A DNA stretch of 64,000 nt, from positions 1,116,001 through 1,180,000 of the forward strand of contig JBALVX010000001.1 of the NCBI GenBank assembly GCA_036961295.1, given 5' to 3'. The notes under the pieces were generated by a model. The model was not told the origin of the DNA and made no database searches. It was given only the letters and a program-made list of their open reading frames with translations. Below are positions 33,171 to 42,698 of this stretch, one piece after another; within the stretch, counting starts at the first letter, position 1, and each line of letters begins with the position of its first letter. The stretch is from JAGPUQ01 sp036961295 (lineage in GTDB: Bacteria > Pseudomonadota > Gammaproteobacteria > Pseudomonadales > Porticoccaceae). The position numbers were made by a program, and so were the translations under genes.

Positions 33171-34085
33171 ATGTTTCCCCCTATTAAAATGGCACTTAAT
33201 ACAAGCAGCCAATGTCAGAGCAAACATGGAATATCAAAACAACCGAAAAAACACTATCGTCAAATTGTCGTGGCATTACCCTACATGTTTTTAATAGCGG
33301 ATACCAGTCATTCCAGATGCCTTTTACGAGCCAGTTTATGGGCTCATTTTATGGTCTTGTTACTCGTTATTACGCCCCTTATAGCACCCACCCAGGCCGC
33401 CGATAAAATCGATACAACTCAAGATAAATCATCGAACAAATTGACCTTATTGTCTCAGGATAATATTGACCATTGGCAGGAAAAAAGTTTTGTCGGCCAC
33501 ACTATTTATACCTTTGAAAACCCCTCACCCAACAATACCAATAGCAGCAATATTGGCGGCAGTGGCGGCAATGGCATTGTTTTAAACGCCACCAGTAAAA
33601 ACAGCGCCTCCGGCTTGGTAAAGCGTGTCCGAATAGATTTAAAACAAACGCCCTGGCTGCACTGGCGCTGGAAAGTCACCAATACAATTCAGGCTCCCGA
33701 CAACCAGCCTGTTGATGAGACCAGTAAATCTGGCGACGATTATGCGGCGCGGGTTTATGTCATTGCTGATGGAGGCTTACTCTTCTGGAAAACCCGTGCT
33801 CTTAATTATGTCTGGGCCAGCCATCAAGCCCAGGGCAGCACCTGGCCAAACGCCTACGCGGGAAAAAATACCATCATGTTGGCGCTCCGCAGCAGCGCTG
33901 ATAAAAACGGCACTAACCATCGTAATGTTTGGCTAACTGAAAAACGCAATGTTTACGACGATTTACAGCAAGCCTTCGGCAAAGGCATTCGCTATATCGA
34001 TGCCATTGCCATTATGACCGACACCGACAATACCGGCGCTGAGGCCAGCGCCAGCTACACAGATATGTACTTCTCCGATTATTGA
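33171..34085 (+). CDS. DUF3047 family secreted protein
   Basis: The mature part fits DUF3047: WLHWRWKVTNTIQAP, GDDYAARVYVIADGG, the NYVWASHQ segment, and GIRYIDAIAIMTDTDNTGAEASASYTDMYFS at the end. A signal-type hydrophobic segment (VLLLVITPLIAPTQA) lies about 75 residues into the longest frame. The true start may be ATG 33285 or ATG 33351; none has a clear ribosome site. A Ser/Asn/Gly-rich low-complexity loop follows about residue 120. It is presumably periplasmic. The function of the family is unknown. Confidence 0.82.
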   Translation: MFPPIKMALNTSSQCQSKHGISKQPKKHYRQIVVALPYMFLIADTSHSRCLLRASLWAHFMVLLLVITPLIAPTQAADKIDTTQDKSSNKLTLLSQDNIDHWQEKSFVGHTIYTFENPSPNNTNSSNIGGSGGNGIVLNATSKNSASGLVKRVRIDLKQTPWLHWRWKVTNTIQAPDNQPVDETSKSGDDYAARVYVIADGGLLFWKTRALNYVWASHQAQGSTWPNAYAGKNTIMLALRSSADKNGTNHRNVWLTEKRNVYDDLQQAFGKGIRYIDAIAIMTDTDNTGAEASASYTDMYFSDY

Positions 34086-34236
34086 GCGCTAACCAGCTCG
34101 AATTAACAACGCCCTGATCGAGCAATATCACCATCCAATCCAGTAAGCGTCGGCGTTTTGCGGTAGTATGGCCGCCCTTTTTATCCACCCAATAAGCCTT
34201 CGCCCCAACCAGGCCACTAAGCCCTAAAGTACACCT

Positions 34237-36138
34237 ATGCCCCTACTCCGCCTCGACAATATTTCCCTACATTACGGCACCCGCGACCTACTGAAAAAGG
34301 TCGACTTCACCCTCCATAAAGGCCAAAAAATTGGCCTCTTAGGCCGTAATGGTGAAGGTAAAACAACGCTGCTAAAACTACTCGGCGGACAAATTCACGC
34401 CGACAGTGGTGAATACTGGCTGCGACCAAACTGCAAGGTGGCCTGGCTAGAGCAAAGCTTACCCAACGCCGATGACAGCACGGTTTACGATGTCGTCGCT
34501 AGCGGCCTCGAAGAAGTAGGCGCTTATCTTGCCGCTTATCATCACAGCATCAACAACAACGATATGGATGCGATGGCCAAAGCGCAGCAACAGCTGGAAG
34601 CAAAAGACGGCTGGCAACTGCAACAAAAAGTCGACACCATTATTAGTCAGCTTGAACTTCCCGCCGACGCAACGATGAGCTCCCTGTCGGGCGGCTGGCG
34701 CAAACGCGTGGCGCTGGCCAAAGCCCTGGTCACCGATCCCGATATTTTGTTGCTAGATGAGCCCACCAACCACCTCGATATTCTGGCGATTGAATGGCTT
34801 GAAAAACAGCTTAAAACGTTTCGCGGCGCACTCATTCTGGTCACCCACGACCGGGCTTTCCTGCAAAACGTCGCTAACAACATTGTCGAACTAGACCGGG
34901 GCACACTCTACCCCTGGAGCGGCGACTACCGCAGCTTCCTAGAATACCGCGCCCAACAAATGGCCGCCGAAGAGACCGCCAACGCCCTGTTCGACAAAAA
35001 ACTCGCCCAGGAAGAAGTCTGGATACGCCAGGGTATTAAAGCCCGCCGCACCCGTAACGAAGGCCGAGTTCGCGCTCTTAAAAGCTTACGAGAAGAACAC
35101 TCTCAACGCGTCGCTCGCCAGGGCAAAGCTGATTTTCGTGTCGAATCCGGTGATCGCTCGGGCAAAATTATCGCCGAGTTGGAGCACGTCAGCCACAGCT
35201 TTGACAAAGGGCCGGTTATCGATAACCTGTCACTCAAAGTAGTGCGCGGCGAACGCATCGGGCTGGTCGGTGCTAACGGTGTGGGTAAATCCACCCTGTT
35301 AAAAATATTACTGGGCGAACTGGTACCGCAAGAAGGCTCGGTAAAACTCGGCACTAAGCTCGAAATCGCCTATTTTGACCAACTCAGGAATCAACTCGAC
35401 CCCGAGAAAAATCTAATCGATAACGTCTGCGGTGGTCGCGAATTTATTACCATTAACGGCAAAGACCGTCATGCCATCAGCTATCTCGGCGACTTTTTAT
35501 TCAGCCCGGATCGAGTGCGTCAGGCAGTTAAATCTCTGTCGGGTGGTGAGCAAAACCGCGCCATTCTGGCCAAGCTATTCAGCAAACCCGCCAATGTGCT
35601 GGTATTGGATGAGCCGACTAACGACCTCGATATTGAAACCCTGGAGTTACTTGAAGAAATTCTTCTCGAATTCGACGGCACGGTATTACTGGTAAGTCAC
35701 GATCGTGATTTTATGGATAACACCGTTACCGGAATCCTCACCTTCGACGGTCAGGGCAAAATCACCCCGCACGTCGGTGGCTACAGCGACTGGATCGCTA
35801 AAGGTGGTCAACTACAAACAGAAAGCCAAACCACCAAACCAGCCGCCGTTAGTCAACAGCCCCAGAGTGCAGCTCCATCGCCTGCCCAGCCTGCCAAAAA
35901 AAATCCGGGCAAAAAGAAACTGTCTCACAACGATCAGCGGGAACTAAGCAAGCTCCCGGCGCTTATCGAAAAACTGGAACAGCGTCAGGGCGAGCTGGAA
36001 CACACCATGTCGGCACCTGAATTTTATCAGGGCGACGCGGAGCTGATTCGCCAAACTACCGAGACGCTGAACGTGGTAAAGACTGAACTCGACACCGTCT
36101 ACACCCGCTGGCAAGAACTGGAAGAAGCAGCCAACTAA
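34237..36138 (+). CDS. uup: ABC-F ATPase Uup
   Basis: Two ABC ATPase domains without membrane parts: Walker A GRNGEGKTTL and GANGVGKSTL, signatures LSGGWRKR and LSGGEQNR, Walker B LLLDEPTNHLD and LVLDEPTNDLD. The inter-domain linker LAQEEVWIRQGIKARRTRNEGRVRALK is the Uup type, and the C-terminal coiled coil (about 555-633) binds DNA in E. coli Uup. The length of 633 matches Uup (635). It acts on ribosomes, and mutants show altered transposon excision in E. coli. Confidence 0.95.
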   Translation: MPLLRLDNISLHYGTRDLLKKVDFTLHKGQKIGLLGRNGEGKTTLLKLLGGQIHADSGEYWLRPNCKVAWLEQSLPNADDSTVYDVVASGLEEVGAYLAAYHHSINNNDMDAMAKAQQQLEAKDGWQLQQKVDTIISQLELPADATMSSLSGGWRKRVALAKALVTDPDILLLDEPTNHLDILAIEWLEKQLKTFRGALILVTHDRAFLQNVANNIVELDRGTLYPWSGDYRSFLEYRAQQMAAEETANALFDKKLAQEEVWIRQGIKARRTRNEGRVRALKSLREEHSQRVARQGKADFRVESGDRSGKIIAELEHVSHSFDKGPVIDNLSLKVVRGERIGLVGANGVGKSTLLKILLGELVPQEGSVKLGTKLEIAYFDQLRNQLDPEKNLIDNVCGGREFITINGKDRHAISYLGDFLFSPDRVRQAVKSLSGGEQNRAILAKLFSKPANVLVLDEPTNDLDIETLELLEEILLEFDGTVLLVSHDRDFMDNTVTGILTFDGQGKITPHVGGYSDWIAKGGQLQTESQTTKPAAVSQQPQSAAPSPAQPAKKNPGKKKLSHNDQRELSKLPALIEKLEQRQGELEHTMSAPEFYQGDAELIRQTTETLNVVKTELDTVYTRWQELEEAAN

Positions 36139-36211
36139 GGGGTCGCCTCTTCCGGGTTCGGGCTAACTTCTCGCCGACACTGGTGAATACGGCCTGAGAG
36201 TCTTGAGGCTC

Positions 36212-36586
36212 TTAACCCTGCGGCATATAAAAGGCGTTAAATTTATTGCCATCCAAATCGCGGAAATACCCGCAATGGAAAGCATCGCCACGGGGACCCG
36301 GCTCACCTTCGTCGGTAGCGCCCAGCGAGATAGCCTTATCGTAAATAGCTTTCACCTGCTCGGGAGATTCCGCCGCCAGCGCCATCATCACTCCATTACC
36401 GGGGGTGCAGGGCTGCTCATTGAAGGGCTTCATCAACATCATCATGGTGCCGCCAGTGGGGCCAGCCCAGCCGATAAAACGCTCCGTTTCCCAGGCGCGC
36501 TTGCCGCCGACAACACTAAGCAGTTCATCGTAAAACTTACCCGCTCTCTGCAAATCGTTTGTCCCTAAAGTTACGTAACTCAACAT
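36212..36586 (-). CDS. VOC (glyoxalase-like) family protein
   Basis: This 124-residue protein has the paired beta-alpha-beta-beta-beta modules of the vicinal-oxygen-chelate superfamily: MLSYVTLGTNDLQRAGKFYD at the start and GYFRDLDGNKFNAFYM at the end. Metal ligands are not complete by eye, so it may be a dimeric lyase-like, dioxygenase-like or binding protein. No substrate can be given. It is convergent with uup. Confidence 0.88.
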   Translation of the reverse strand: MLSYVTLGTNDLQRAGKFYDELLSVVGGKRAWETERFIGWAGPTGGTMMMLMKPFNEQPCTPGNGVMMALAAESPEQVKAIYDKAISLGATDEGEPGPRGDAFHCGYFRDLDGNKFNAFYMPQG

Positions 36587-36833
36587 ACCTGTTCTCCTAC
36601 TTCTACGTTATGGGTGGGGCGCCAGCCTAACACGACAATTTTGACGGGGGCAACACGGTCTACGCAAACAAACCTTGCAATAAAGCCGAACGCAGCCCAG
36701 AGGAAATACCTCGGGTAAATTGACAGGAGAAATGCGCTCCCTTAAGGTGTGCCGTCTTTTCAAAGTGCTTCTGTTACCCGCCCTACTACCCACCCCGCTA
36801 CTTAACTAACTCGGGGTACCTTGAGGATCCATC

Positions 36834-37349
36834 ATGCCTAAATCAGTCGAAATCGCCCCCGGTCGTTACCGCGAATCCTACGGTCGCTATCTTGAAGACT
36901 TTGCCGTCGGCGACGTTTACGAGCACCGCCCGGGCCGCACCATTACCGAAACTGACAACACCTGGTTCACCCTGCTCACCATGAACCAACACCCGCTGCA
37001 TTTTGACAAGGAATACGCCAAACACAGTGAATTCGGCAAACCCCTGGTCAACAGCACCATGACTCTTTCAATAATAGCGGGGATGAGCGTCTCCGATGTC
37101 AGCCAAAAGACCATTGCCAATCTGGGCTGGAAAGAAGTCAAAATGCCCGCACCTGTATTTATTGGCGATACGCTTTACGCCGAGTCAGAGGTGTTGGAAA
37201 TTCGCGAATCCAAAAGCCGACCGGACGCCGGTATCGTTACCGTCCGCACTCTGGGTAAAAACCAGGACGGCACCATTGTCATGGACTTTGTTCGTTCCAT
37301 GTTGATTCCCAAAACTGGTCACGCGGTAGACGACAAGGCGAACTACTAG
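36834..37349 (+). CDS. MaoC-type hot-dog acyl-CoA dehydratase
   Basis: The 171-residue protein has a single hot-dog fold. The hydratase motif is at ITETDNTWFTLLTMNQHPLHFDKEYA, where the Asp and His form the usual catalytic pair, and NSTMTLSIIAGMSVSD follows. It resembles mesaconyl-CoA or related short-chain (R)-hydratases. GAGGATCC lies before the ATG. The acyl-CoA dehydrogenase gene follows 42 bp downstream, so the two probably form a short oxidation pathway. Confidence 0.88.
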   Translation: MPKSVEIAPGRYRESYGRYLEDFAVGDVYEHRPGRTITETDNTWFTLLTMNQHPLHFDKEYAKHSEFGKPLVNSTMTLSIIAGMSVSDVSQKTIANLGWKEVKMPAPVFIGDTLYAESEVLEIRESKSRPDAGIVTVRTLGKNQDGTIVMDFVRSMLIPKTGHAVDDKANY

Positions 37350-37391
37350 CCCGCCAAGCCAAAAAAACCCCATTTTTAAGAGACGTTCTCA

Positions 37392-38561
37392 ATGCCTAAC
37401 GACATATCTAACGAAACGCCCAACGAAGAAGAAAACCTGATACTCGACAGCATTCACCGCTGGCTGGAAAAGGACGTGGTGCCCTATGCCCACGATCTCG
37501 AACAGGCCGACGAATACCCCTACGCCATGGTCGAGCAAATGAAAGAACTCGGCTTATTCGGCGCGACCATCGCCCCGGAATACGGTGGCCTCGGTCTTAG
37601 CGCCTCCACCTATGCAAAAATCGTTAGCGCCGTCGCTGAAGTGTGGATGTCCCTGTCCGGCATTTTTAACTCCCATTTAATTATGGCCCGCTGCGTGCAA
37701 AGCTCTGGCACCGAAGCACAAAAACAGGAATGGCTACCGAAATTTTCCTCCGGAGAATTGCGCGGCGGCATTGGCCTTACCGAACCCGATGCCGGTACCG
37801 ACCTGCAAGGCATTCGCTGTGCCGCGGTAAAAGACGGCGATTACTACGTAATCAATGGCGCGAAATCCTGGATCACCAACTCACTAGAAGGACACGTGAT
37901 TGGCTTACTGGTCAAAACCGATCCCAAGGCCGTCCCGCCGCGCAAAGGCATGAGTATGTTTATCGCCAAAAAAGGCGAAGGCTTTAACGTCACCCGCAAA
38001 CTTAAAAAACTCGGTTATCGCGGCATCGATACCGCCGAAATTTCTTTCGAAGATTACCGCATTCATAAAGACTGTTTGATCGGCGGCGAAGAAGGCCGGG
38101 GTTTTTATAACGCCGTCGGCGGACTCGAACTAGGTCGTATCAATGTTGCCGCTCGCGGTGTTGGCGTCGCCAGAGCCGCACTCAAGCACGCCACCGCTTA
38201 CTCCCAACAGCGTAAAACCTTTGGCAAACCGATTTGCGAGCACCAGGCCATCCAACTCAAACTCGGCGAAATGGCCACCCGTACAGAAGCCGCACGTCTA
38301 CTGGTAGAGCAAGCTGCACGAGCCTTCGACCGGGGTGAACGCTGCGACATGGAAGCCGGCATGGCGAAATACTTCGCCACCGAAGCCGCCGCTAAAAACG
38401 CCGACGAAAGCATGCGCATCCACGGCGCCTACGGGTATTCTTGTGAATACGACGTCGAGCGCCTGTATCGGGACGCACCCTTAATGATTATTGGCGAAGG
38501 CACCAATGAAATGCAGCGCATTATTATTGCCCGGCAATTGATTGAGAGAAACCCCATATAA
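37392..38561 (+). CDS. acyl-CoA dehydrogenase
   Basis: The 389-residue flavoprotein has the usual three domains: helical N-terminus, beta domain (GGIGLTEPDAGTDLQGI and WITNS for FAD binding), and helical C-terminus. The catalytic Glu is in MIIGEGTNEMQR. It introduces a 2,3 double bond in an acyl-CoA, passing electrons to ETF. It is co-transcribed with the MaoC gene and ends at a terminator (38588). The chain-length preference is unknown. Confidence 0.95.
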   Translation: MPNDISNETPNEEENLILDSIHRWLEKDVVPYAHDLEQADEYPYAMVEQMKELGLFGATIAPEYGGLGLSASTYAKIVSAVAEVWMSLSGIFNSHLIMARCVQSSGTEAQKQEWLPKFSSGELRGGIGLTEPDAGTDLQGIRCAAVKDGDYYVINGAKSWITNSLEGHVIGLLVKTDPKAVPPRKGMSMFIAKKGEGFNVTRKLKKLGYRGIDTAEISFEDYRIHKDCLIGGEEGRGFYNAVGGLELGRINVAARGVGVARAALKHATAYSQQRKTFGKPICEHQAIQLKLGEMATRTEAARLLVEQAARAFDRGERCDMEAGMAKYFATEAAAKNADESMRIHGAYGYSCEYDVERLYRDAPLMIIGEGTNEMQRIIIARQLIERNPI

Positions 38562-38587
38562 ATTGAATTTCGCTATCAATGTGATTC

Positions 38588-38616
38588 AAAACCCGGCTTA
38601 AAAACCGGGTTTTTTT
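38588..38616 (+). terminator. rho-independent terminator after the acyl-CoA dehydrogenase
   Basis: AAAACCCGG and CCGGGTTTT enclose an 8-nt loop, followed by more T. Confidence 0.9.
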
Positions 38617-38686
38617 ATGCCTGTACAAGTGCTTTAATGCAGGCACTGACTATAATTACAGACGACAATAATAAAGGAGCAACACC

Positions 38687-39562
38687 ATGGGCGACCGACT
38701 GTATGAAACCTTAAACTGGCAAATCGGCGACGTCTCTATCACCCGCATGGTAGAAATCGTCATAAAAACACCCATCTCCACCCTGTTCCCGGACGAAAAC
38801 CCGGACGAACTCAAGCCCTACCACGATTGGCTCAAACCTAACTTTATTGTAGACGGCGACAATATCTTAATCAGCATCCACGCATTTTTAATCAATGCAG
38901 GCGGTAAGAAAATTATTGTCGATACCTGTGCCGGTAATGGCAAAAAACTGCCCTTGTTCGATGAGTGGACCAACCTCGACACCCCCTTTCTCGAAAATAT
39001 GAGCAAGCTCGGTTTCGCACCCGACTCCATTGATCTCGTGATGTGCACCCACCTACATTTTGACCACGTCGGCTGGAACACCCATAAAGTGAATGGCGAG
39101 TGGGTCCCCACCTTCCCCAACGCCCGCTACCTTTTCAATGAAACCGAATGGGATTACTGGAAAGATCACGAAGACCCCTACGAAAGTCATGCCCTGGAAC
39201 ACGCACTGCAACCCATCTTCGACGCCAAACTGGTACAACTTATCGGCCCCAACCACCGCGTCAACGACGAAATCAGTTTAATTCCCACGCCCGGTCATAC
39301 CCCCGGTCATGCCAGCGTACTGATTCAATCCAAAGGTGAAGAAGCTGTGATCACCGGCGACATGTTCCACCACCCACTACAAATGGCCAAACCCGGCTGG
39401 ATCGATATGGCCGACATGGATACCGACGTGGCCGAACAAACCCGCATTAAATTTATGCAACGGTTTGGCGATACATCTTCTACAGTATTGGGAACCCACT
39501 TCGCCACACCTACGGCAGGAAAAATTGTGAGTGATGGGGATGGTTATCGTTTTGAGTCTTAA
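38687..39562 (+). CDS. MBL-fold metallo-hydrolase
   Basis: The 291-residue protein has the metallo-beta-lactamase metal motif CTHLHFDHVGWN (HxHxDH), the downstream His in PTPGHTPGHASVLI, the bridging Asp in VITGDMFHHP, and a last His in LGTHFATP. The subgroup resembles methyl-parathion-hydrolase-like and AHL-lactonase-like enzymes, so quorum quenching or ester/lactone hydrolysis is possible. It is cytoplasmic, with no signal peptide. AAAGGAG lies before the ATG. Confidence 0.9.
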   Translation: MGDRLYETLNWQIGDVSITRMVEIVIKTPISTLFPDENPDELKPYHDWLKPNFIVDGDNILISIHAFLINAGGKKIIVDTCAGNGKKLPLFDEWTNLDTPFLENMSKLGFAPDSIDLVMCTHLHFDHVGWNTHKVNGEWVPTFPNARYLFNETEWDYWKDHEDPYESHALEHALQPIFDAKLVQLIGPNHRVNDEISLIPTPGHTPGHASVLIQSKGEEAVITGDMFHHPLQMAKPGWIDMADMDTDVAEQTRIKFMQRFGDTSSTVLGTHFATPTAGKIVSDGDGYRFES

Positions 39563-39606
39563 GGCAAAGTGATATAACTCAAGTCACACCAAGGGTGCAA
39601 AAATTC

Positions 39607-40389
39607 ATGCTTAACAGAAGGCAACACCAACAATTAGCGCAGCGTCTCTACCAGGCCTATATAAGCCACGCTGCACTTACGCCCCTAAGTGATGAATTCC
39701 CCCAGCTTGAAACTGCTGATAGTTACGCGATTCAAGCTTTATTAGTCGCCTACATCGCCGCGGCGCGGGGAAATACCGTCGAAGGTTTTAAGCTGGGTTT
39801 TACCAGCGCGGCTATGCGCGAGCAGATGAATGTCGCAGAACCCAATTACGGGTTTTTATTACCCGGCTCGATGGCCGGCGTCCAGGCGGCTTTCAATGAC
39901 TTTATTCATCCACGAGTTGAGCCAGAAATCGCGGTTATTACCGGAACGGAACTCAACGGCAATGTCAGCCTGGAAGACGTAGCTGCAGCGACACAGTATT
40001 TATGTGCGGCGATAGAAATTGTCGATTCGCGCTTTCAGGATTATCGTTTTAAATCCGTCGATAATGTTGCAGACAACAGCTCCGCCGCTGGGTATTCACT
40101 GGGTAGCAAGATTCACCTGGATGAAATCAAACACCCGGAGCAGCTCGGATGTCGGCTATTAAAAAACGGTGAGCTAATTGCCGAGGGCGTCGGGAGTGAC
40201 GCCATGGGAGGCCCGCTACAAGCAGTGCAATGGCTCACACATAAGCTCGCAGAAAGCAGGCAAAGCCTACCTGCCGGCAGCGTAGTGTTGACTGGGGGCT
40301 TGAGTCACGCGGAACTAGCCCAGCCGGGCGATCTGTTTCAGGTGGAATTTTCCGAAGCATTGGGTAAGCTTGAGCTTGCGTTTACCTAG
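39607..40389 (+). CDS. 2-keto-4-pentenoate hydratase (FAH family)
   Basis: I chose ATG 39607 (260 residues), with AAGGG about 11 bp upstream; GTG 39595 is in frame but touches that site. The fumarylacetoacetase-fold region has VEGFKLGFTSAAMREQM, the metal ligands in RVEPEIAVI, and EIVDSRFQDYRF, as in MhpD-like hydratases of meta-cleavage pathways. It would hydrate a 2-hydroxy-dienoate to a 4-hydroxy-2-keto acid. No aldolase gene follows. Confidence 0.88.
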   Translation: MLNRRQHQQLAQRLYQAYISHAALTPLSDEFPQLETADSYAIQALLVAYIAAARGNTVEGFKLGFTSAAMREQMNVAEPNYGFLLPGSMAGVQAAFNDFIHPRVEPEIAVITGTELNGNVSLEDVAAATQYLCAAIEIVDSRFQDYRFKSVDNVADNSSAAGYSLGSKIHLDEIKHPEQLGCRLLKNGELIAEGVGSDAMGGPLQAVQWLTHKLAESRQSLPAGSVVLTGGLSHAELAQPGDLFQVEFSEALGKLELAFT

Positions 40390-40410
40390 TTATCTAACTA
40401 ACTATCTAGC
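40387..40410. repeat. 12-bp tandem repeat at the hydratase stop codon
   Basis: TAGTTATCTAAC and TAACTATCTAGC are adjacent. The first begins with the TAG stop. Confidence 0.6.
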
Positions 40411-40445
40411 AATACCATAAATATATTTTCCACAGGAGGTAAGCA

Positions 40446-41207
40446 ATGACTCAGACCTACTCACGTATTGCCACGGTCACCGGTGCAACCTCTGGAATTG
40501 GCGAGGCCACGGCAAGAAAATTTATTGCTGCCGGGTTTGGCGTCGTTGGTACCGGGCGCAACGCTAAGAAACTGGCCGAGATGGAAAAACAACTGGGCAG
40601 CGCGTTCTGTGGTGTTGCCGGTGACGCTGCCGACGATAGCGTACTCGAACAGTTATTTACTTCCGCTCTCGATCGCTTCGGCAAGGCCATCGACATCGTG
40701 GTGGTGAATGCCGGCCGGGGTTTGGGCGGCTCCGTTAAAGATGCCGACTTAACGGAGTTTGAGGAAGTGCTTAAAACCAATGTCAGTGCTGCGCTTGCCC
40801 TACTACAAAAAGCCGCGCAAAAAATGCTCGACCCGCAACAAAAAACCTACCCAAAATCAGCGGCCGATATTGTGGTTATCGGCTCGGTGGTGGGACGGCA
40901 TATCTCGCCATTCAGCGCCGTATACGGAGCATCAAAATTTGCGGTACACGCGCTCGCCGAGGGCTTGCGGCGGGAAGTGGGGCCGAAAGGCATTCGAGTG
41001 TCTTTAGTCGAACCGGGCGCGGTATTAAGCGGGTTTCAAGCCGGTGCAGGTTATACGGACGAAATGGTACAGGGCTTTGAAGATAACTTCGGCCCACTGC
41101 TGGTGGGCGATGATGTGGCAAATGCCATTCACTTTATGGTGAGCCAGCCGCCACACGTGCATATCAGCGATCTTATGGTACGCCCTACCCGGCAGGATTA
41201 TCCCTGA
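40446..41207 (+). CDS. short-chain dehydrogenase
   Basis: Classical SDR (253 residues): TGATSGIGEATARKF, a VVNAGRGLGG segment, Ser in VVIGSVVGRHIS, and YGASKFAVHALAEGLRRE. It lacks an acidic residue after strand 2 (GTGRNAKKLAEM), which favours NADP(H). GGAGGT at ideal spacing gives a strong start. It follows the hydratase on the same strand after a short repeat. The substrate is unknown. Confidence 0.92.
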   Translation: MTQTYSRIATVTGATSGIGEATARKFIAAGFGVVGTGRNAKKLAEMEKQLGSAFCGVAGDAADDSVLEQLFTSALDRFGKAIDIVVVNAGRGLGGSVKDADLTEFEEVLKTNVSAALALLQKAAQKMLDPQQKTYPKSAADIVVIGSVVGRHISPFSAVYGASKFAVHALAEGLRREVGPKGIRVSLVEPGAVLSGFQAGAGYTDEMVQGFEDNFGPLLVGDDVANAIHFMVSQPPHVHISDLMVRPTRQDYP

Positions 41208-41214
41208 GCTTTTA

Positions 41215-41253
41215 ATTCTTGGCTCTAATTCCTGACACTAGTTCCTGACACTA
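41215..41253. repeat. 13-bp tandem repeat after an SDR gene
   Basis: ATTCTTGGCTCTA, ATTCCTGACACTA and GTTCCTGACACTA are adjacent; a fourth, weaker unit runs into the next gene's stop. Confidence 0.8.
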
Positions 41254-41261
41254 ACCTCTGG

Positions 41262-41849
41262 TTAGGCAAGCAGAAAAAAATGAAACACTAGAACCTGTAC
41301 CACACCGATCATAAAACCCAATAAAGCGCCGAACCAGGTGATATGCCGGAATTGCTTGCGGGAAAAGCCCATCACCAATTCTTCTAAGGTCGCGACGTCG
41401 AGGTTGTCGATTTTTTCCTGGATGCGTTGCTTGATCCCCTCGCTATCATCGCCCATCTCCTCTGCGACATTAGCAATCTCATCAATCACATAATTCCCCG
41501 CCATGCTGCGAGCCATACCCAGCATAGCTTCGTTCACGTTGAGCATGCCGCCCAACTGGCCGATCAAGCCATCCACTTTGGTTTTAAGTTGAGTTTTCAC
41601 CTTGTCGGTCAAAAACAGTTCGGCGACGTCGTTATTGCTAAACACATGGGCCACGAAGGTATCGGCAATCGATTCGGCAATATGGTGGCGCTCGCGAGGA
41701 ATCAAACCCGGCGTAAACGGTACCCGCCACTTGCCAATATGCCGGGCAGCGTAGGGCCGAAACAACATACGAATCGCCACATCGTTGGTGAGCGCACCAA
41801 TAAATGCACCGATGATTGGGGGAAGAATATAGGGAAGCCAGGTATCCAT
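41262..41849 (-). CDS. DUF445 family membrane protein
   Basis: The 195-residue protein starts with a membrane helix (YILPPIIGAFIGALTNDVAIRML), followed by the family segment GLIPRERHHIAESIADTFVAHV. It ends with a second helix (FGALLGFMIGVVQVLVFHFFLLA). The middle is an amphipathic helical domain. This is the short form of DUF445; the role is unknown. It stands alone and is convergent with the SDR gene. Confidence 0.88.
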   Translation of the reverse strand: MDTWLPYILPPIIGAFIGALTNDVAIRMLFRPYAARHIGKWRVPFTPGLIPRERHHIAESIADTFVAHVFSNNDVAELFLTDKVKTQLKTKVDGLIGQLGGMLNVNEAMLGMARSMAGNYVIDEIANVAEEMGDDSEGIKQRIQEKIDNLDVATLEELVMGFSRKQFRHITWFGALLGFMIGVVQVLVFHFFLLA

Positions 41850-42013
41850 AGTTACATCGTCGTCATCAAGCGTAAGGGAGTTTATCCAGCGCCCATTCTA
41901 TTTGGCCTACAAAAAAAAGCTATGTTTATTCCCTTTATATACTGACTTCACATATAGACTTTAAATGCTGACTTCACATAAAACACATATTTAGCCCACA
42001 TATGCCCAGCACC

Positions 42014-42065
42014 GTGCCCCTGAACAATGGCCCTGAGCGATGTCCCCAAACGAACCCCTGAATGA
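42014..42065. repeat. 13-bp tandem repeat, four units
   Basis: GTGCCCCTGAACA, ATGGCCCTGAGCG, ATGTCCCCAAACG and AACCCCTGAATGA are adjacent and in phase. Confidence 0.8.
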
Positions 42066-42188
42066 CGCGAACAAGTACCAACCGAATTGGGAGTGAGCCT
42101 TGTGTGCAAGCCATGCAATCGTTACAGCAGTGAATTACCTAAGGTCAATAAACACCGACTATCTTTATGGGTATGTTTATCGCAAAAT

Positions 42189-42213
42189 GTAGCGGCGCTT
42201 ACTGAATTTAGGA
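42189..42213 (+). promoter_or_regulatory. weak third copy of the catabolic promoter module
   Basis: GTAG, five bases, CTTACTGAATT, one base, AGGA aligns without gaps to 50443-50467. It lies 53 bp before the VOC gene. The rest of the 50-bp module is not clearly present. Confidence 0.35.
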
Positions 42214-42265
42214 GTGACACTAACTATTTTTTTGTTCTTTAAATTGATAAACGAGGAGAGTAAGG

Positions 42266-42646
42266 ATGTTTAGCCATGTAATGGTTGGAGCAAACGACGT
42301 TCAAGAGTCGAAAGTTTTTTATGATGCGGTTTTAGGTACTCTGGGATACGAACCAGGTGTAATCGACGATAAAGGTCGTTGTTTTTACTTTAACAAAAGT
42401 GGCGTCTTCGCGATCAGCGAACCCATTAATGGCGAGCCAGCTTGCCATGGCAATGGCAGCACCATCGGATTCAAGGCAGAGAGTTCAGCGGCAGCTGACG
42501 CCTGCCATACAGCGGGGCTCGCTAATGGAGGCATCACATGTGAAGAACCTCCTGGCATGCGTGAAGGCGCAAACGGGAAGCTCTATCTTGCTTATTTACG
42601 CGATCCCTCCGGTAATAAGATATGCGCTCTTCATCGAATGAGTTGA
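42266..42646 (+). CDS. VOC (glyoxalase-like) family protein
   Basis: The 126-residue protein begins MFSHVMVGANDVQESKVFYDAVLGTLGYEPG and ends AYLRDPSGNKICALHRM, the two ends of a VOC domain. It resembles PhnB/glyoxalase-like proteins with unknown substrate. GAGGAGAG precedes the ATG. It is not closely similar to the other VOC protein (36212). A hairpin follows at 42670-42698. Confidence 0.9.
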   Translation: MFSHVMVGANDVQESKVFYDAVLGTLGYEPGVIDDKGRCFYFNKSGVFAISEPINGEPACHGNGSTIGFKAESSAAADACHTAGLANGGITCEEPPGMREGANGKLYLAYLRDPSGNKICALHRMS

Positions 42647-42669
42647 TTTTGAATAACGTATAAGGATCC

Positions 42670-42698
42670 ATGCCGAGAGATATTGCGTCTCTCGGCAT
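42670..42698 (+). terminator. probable terminator of the VOC gene
   Basis: ATGCCGAGAGA and TCTCTCGGCAT form a perfect 11-bp stem with a 7-nt loop. The T run begins only 13 bp later, so it may be weak. Confidence 0.6.

Larger units (their letters stand above)
41850..42265. other. non-coding gap with two tandem-repeat tracts
   Basis: No gene is seen. CTGACTTCACATA occurs at 41942-41954 and 41968-41980. A cleaner array of four 13-bp units lies at 42014-42065. A partial copy of the shared promoter module is at 42189-42213. Confidence 0.6.
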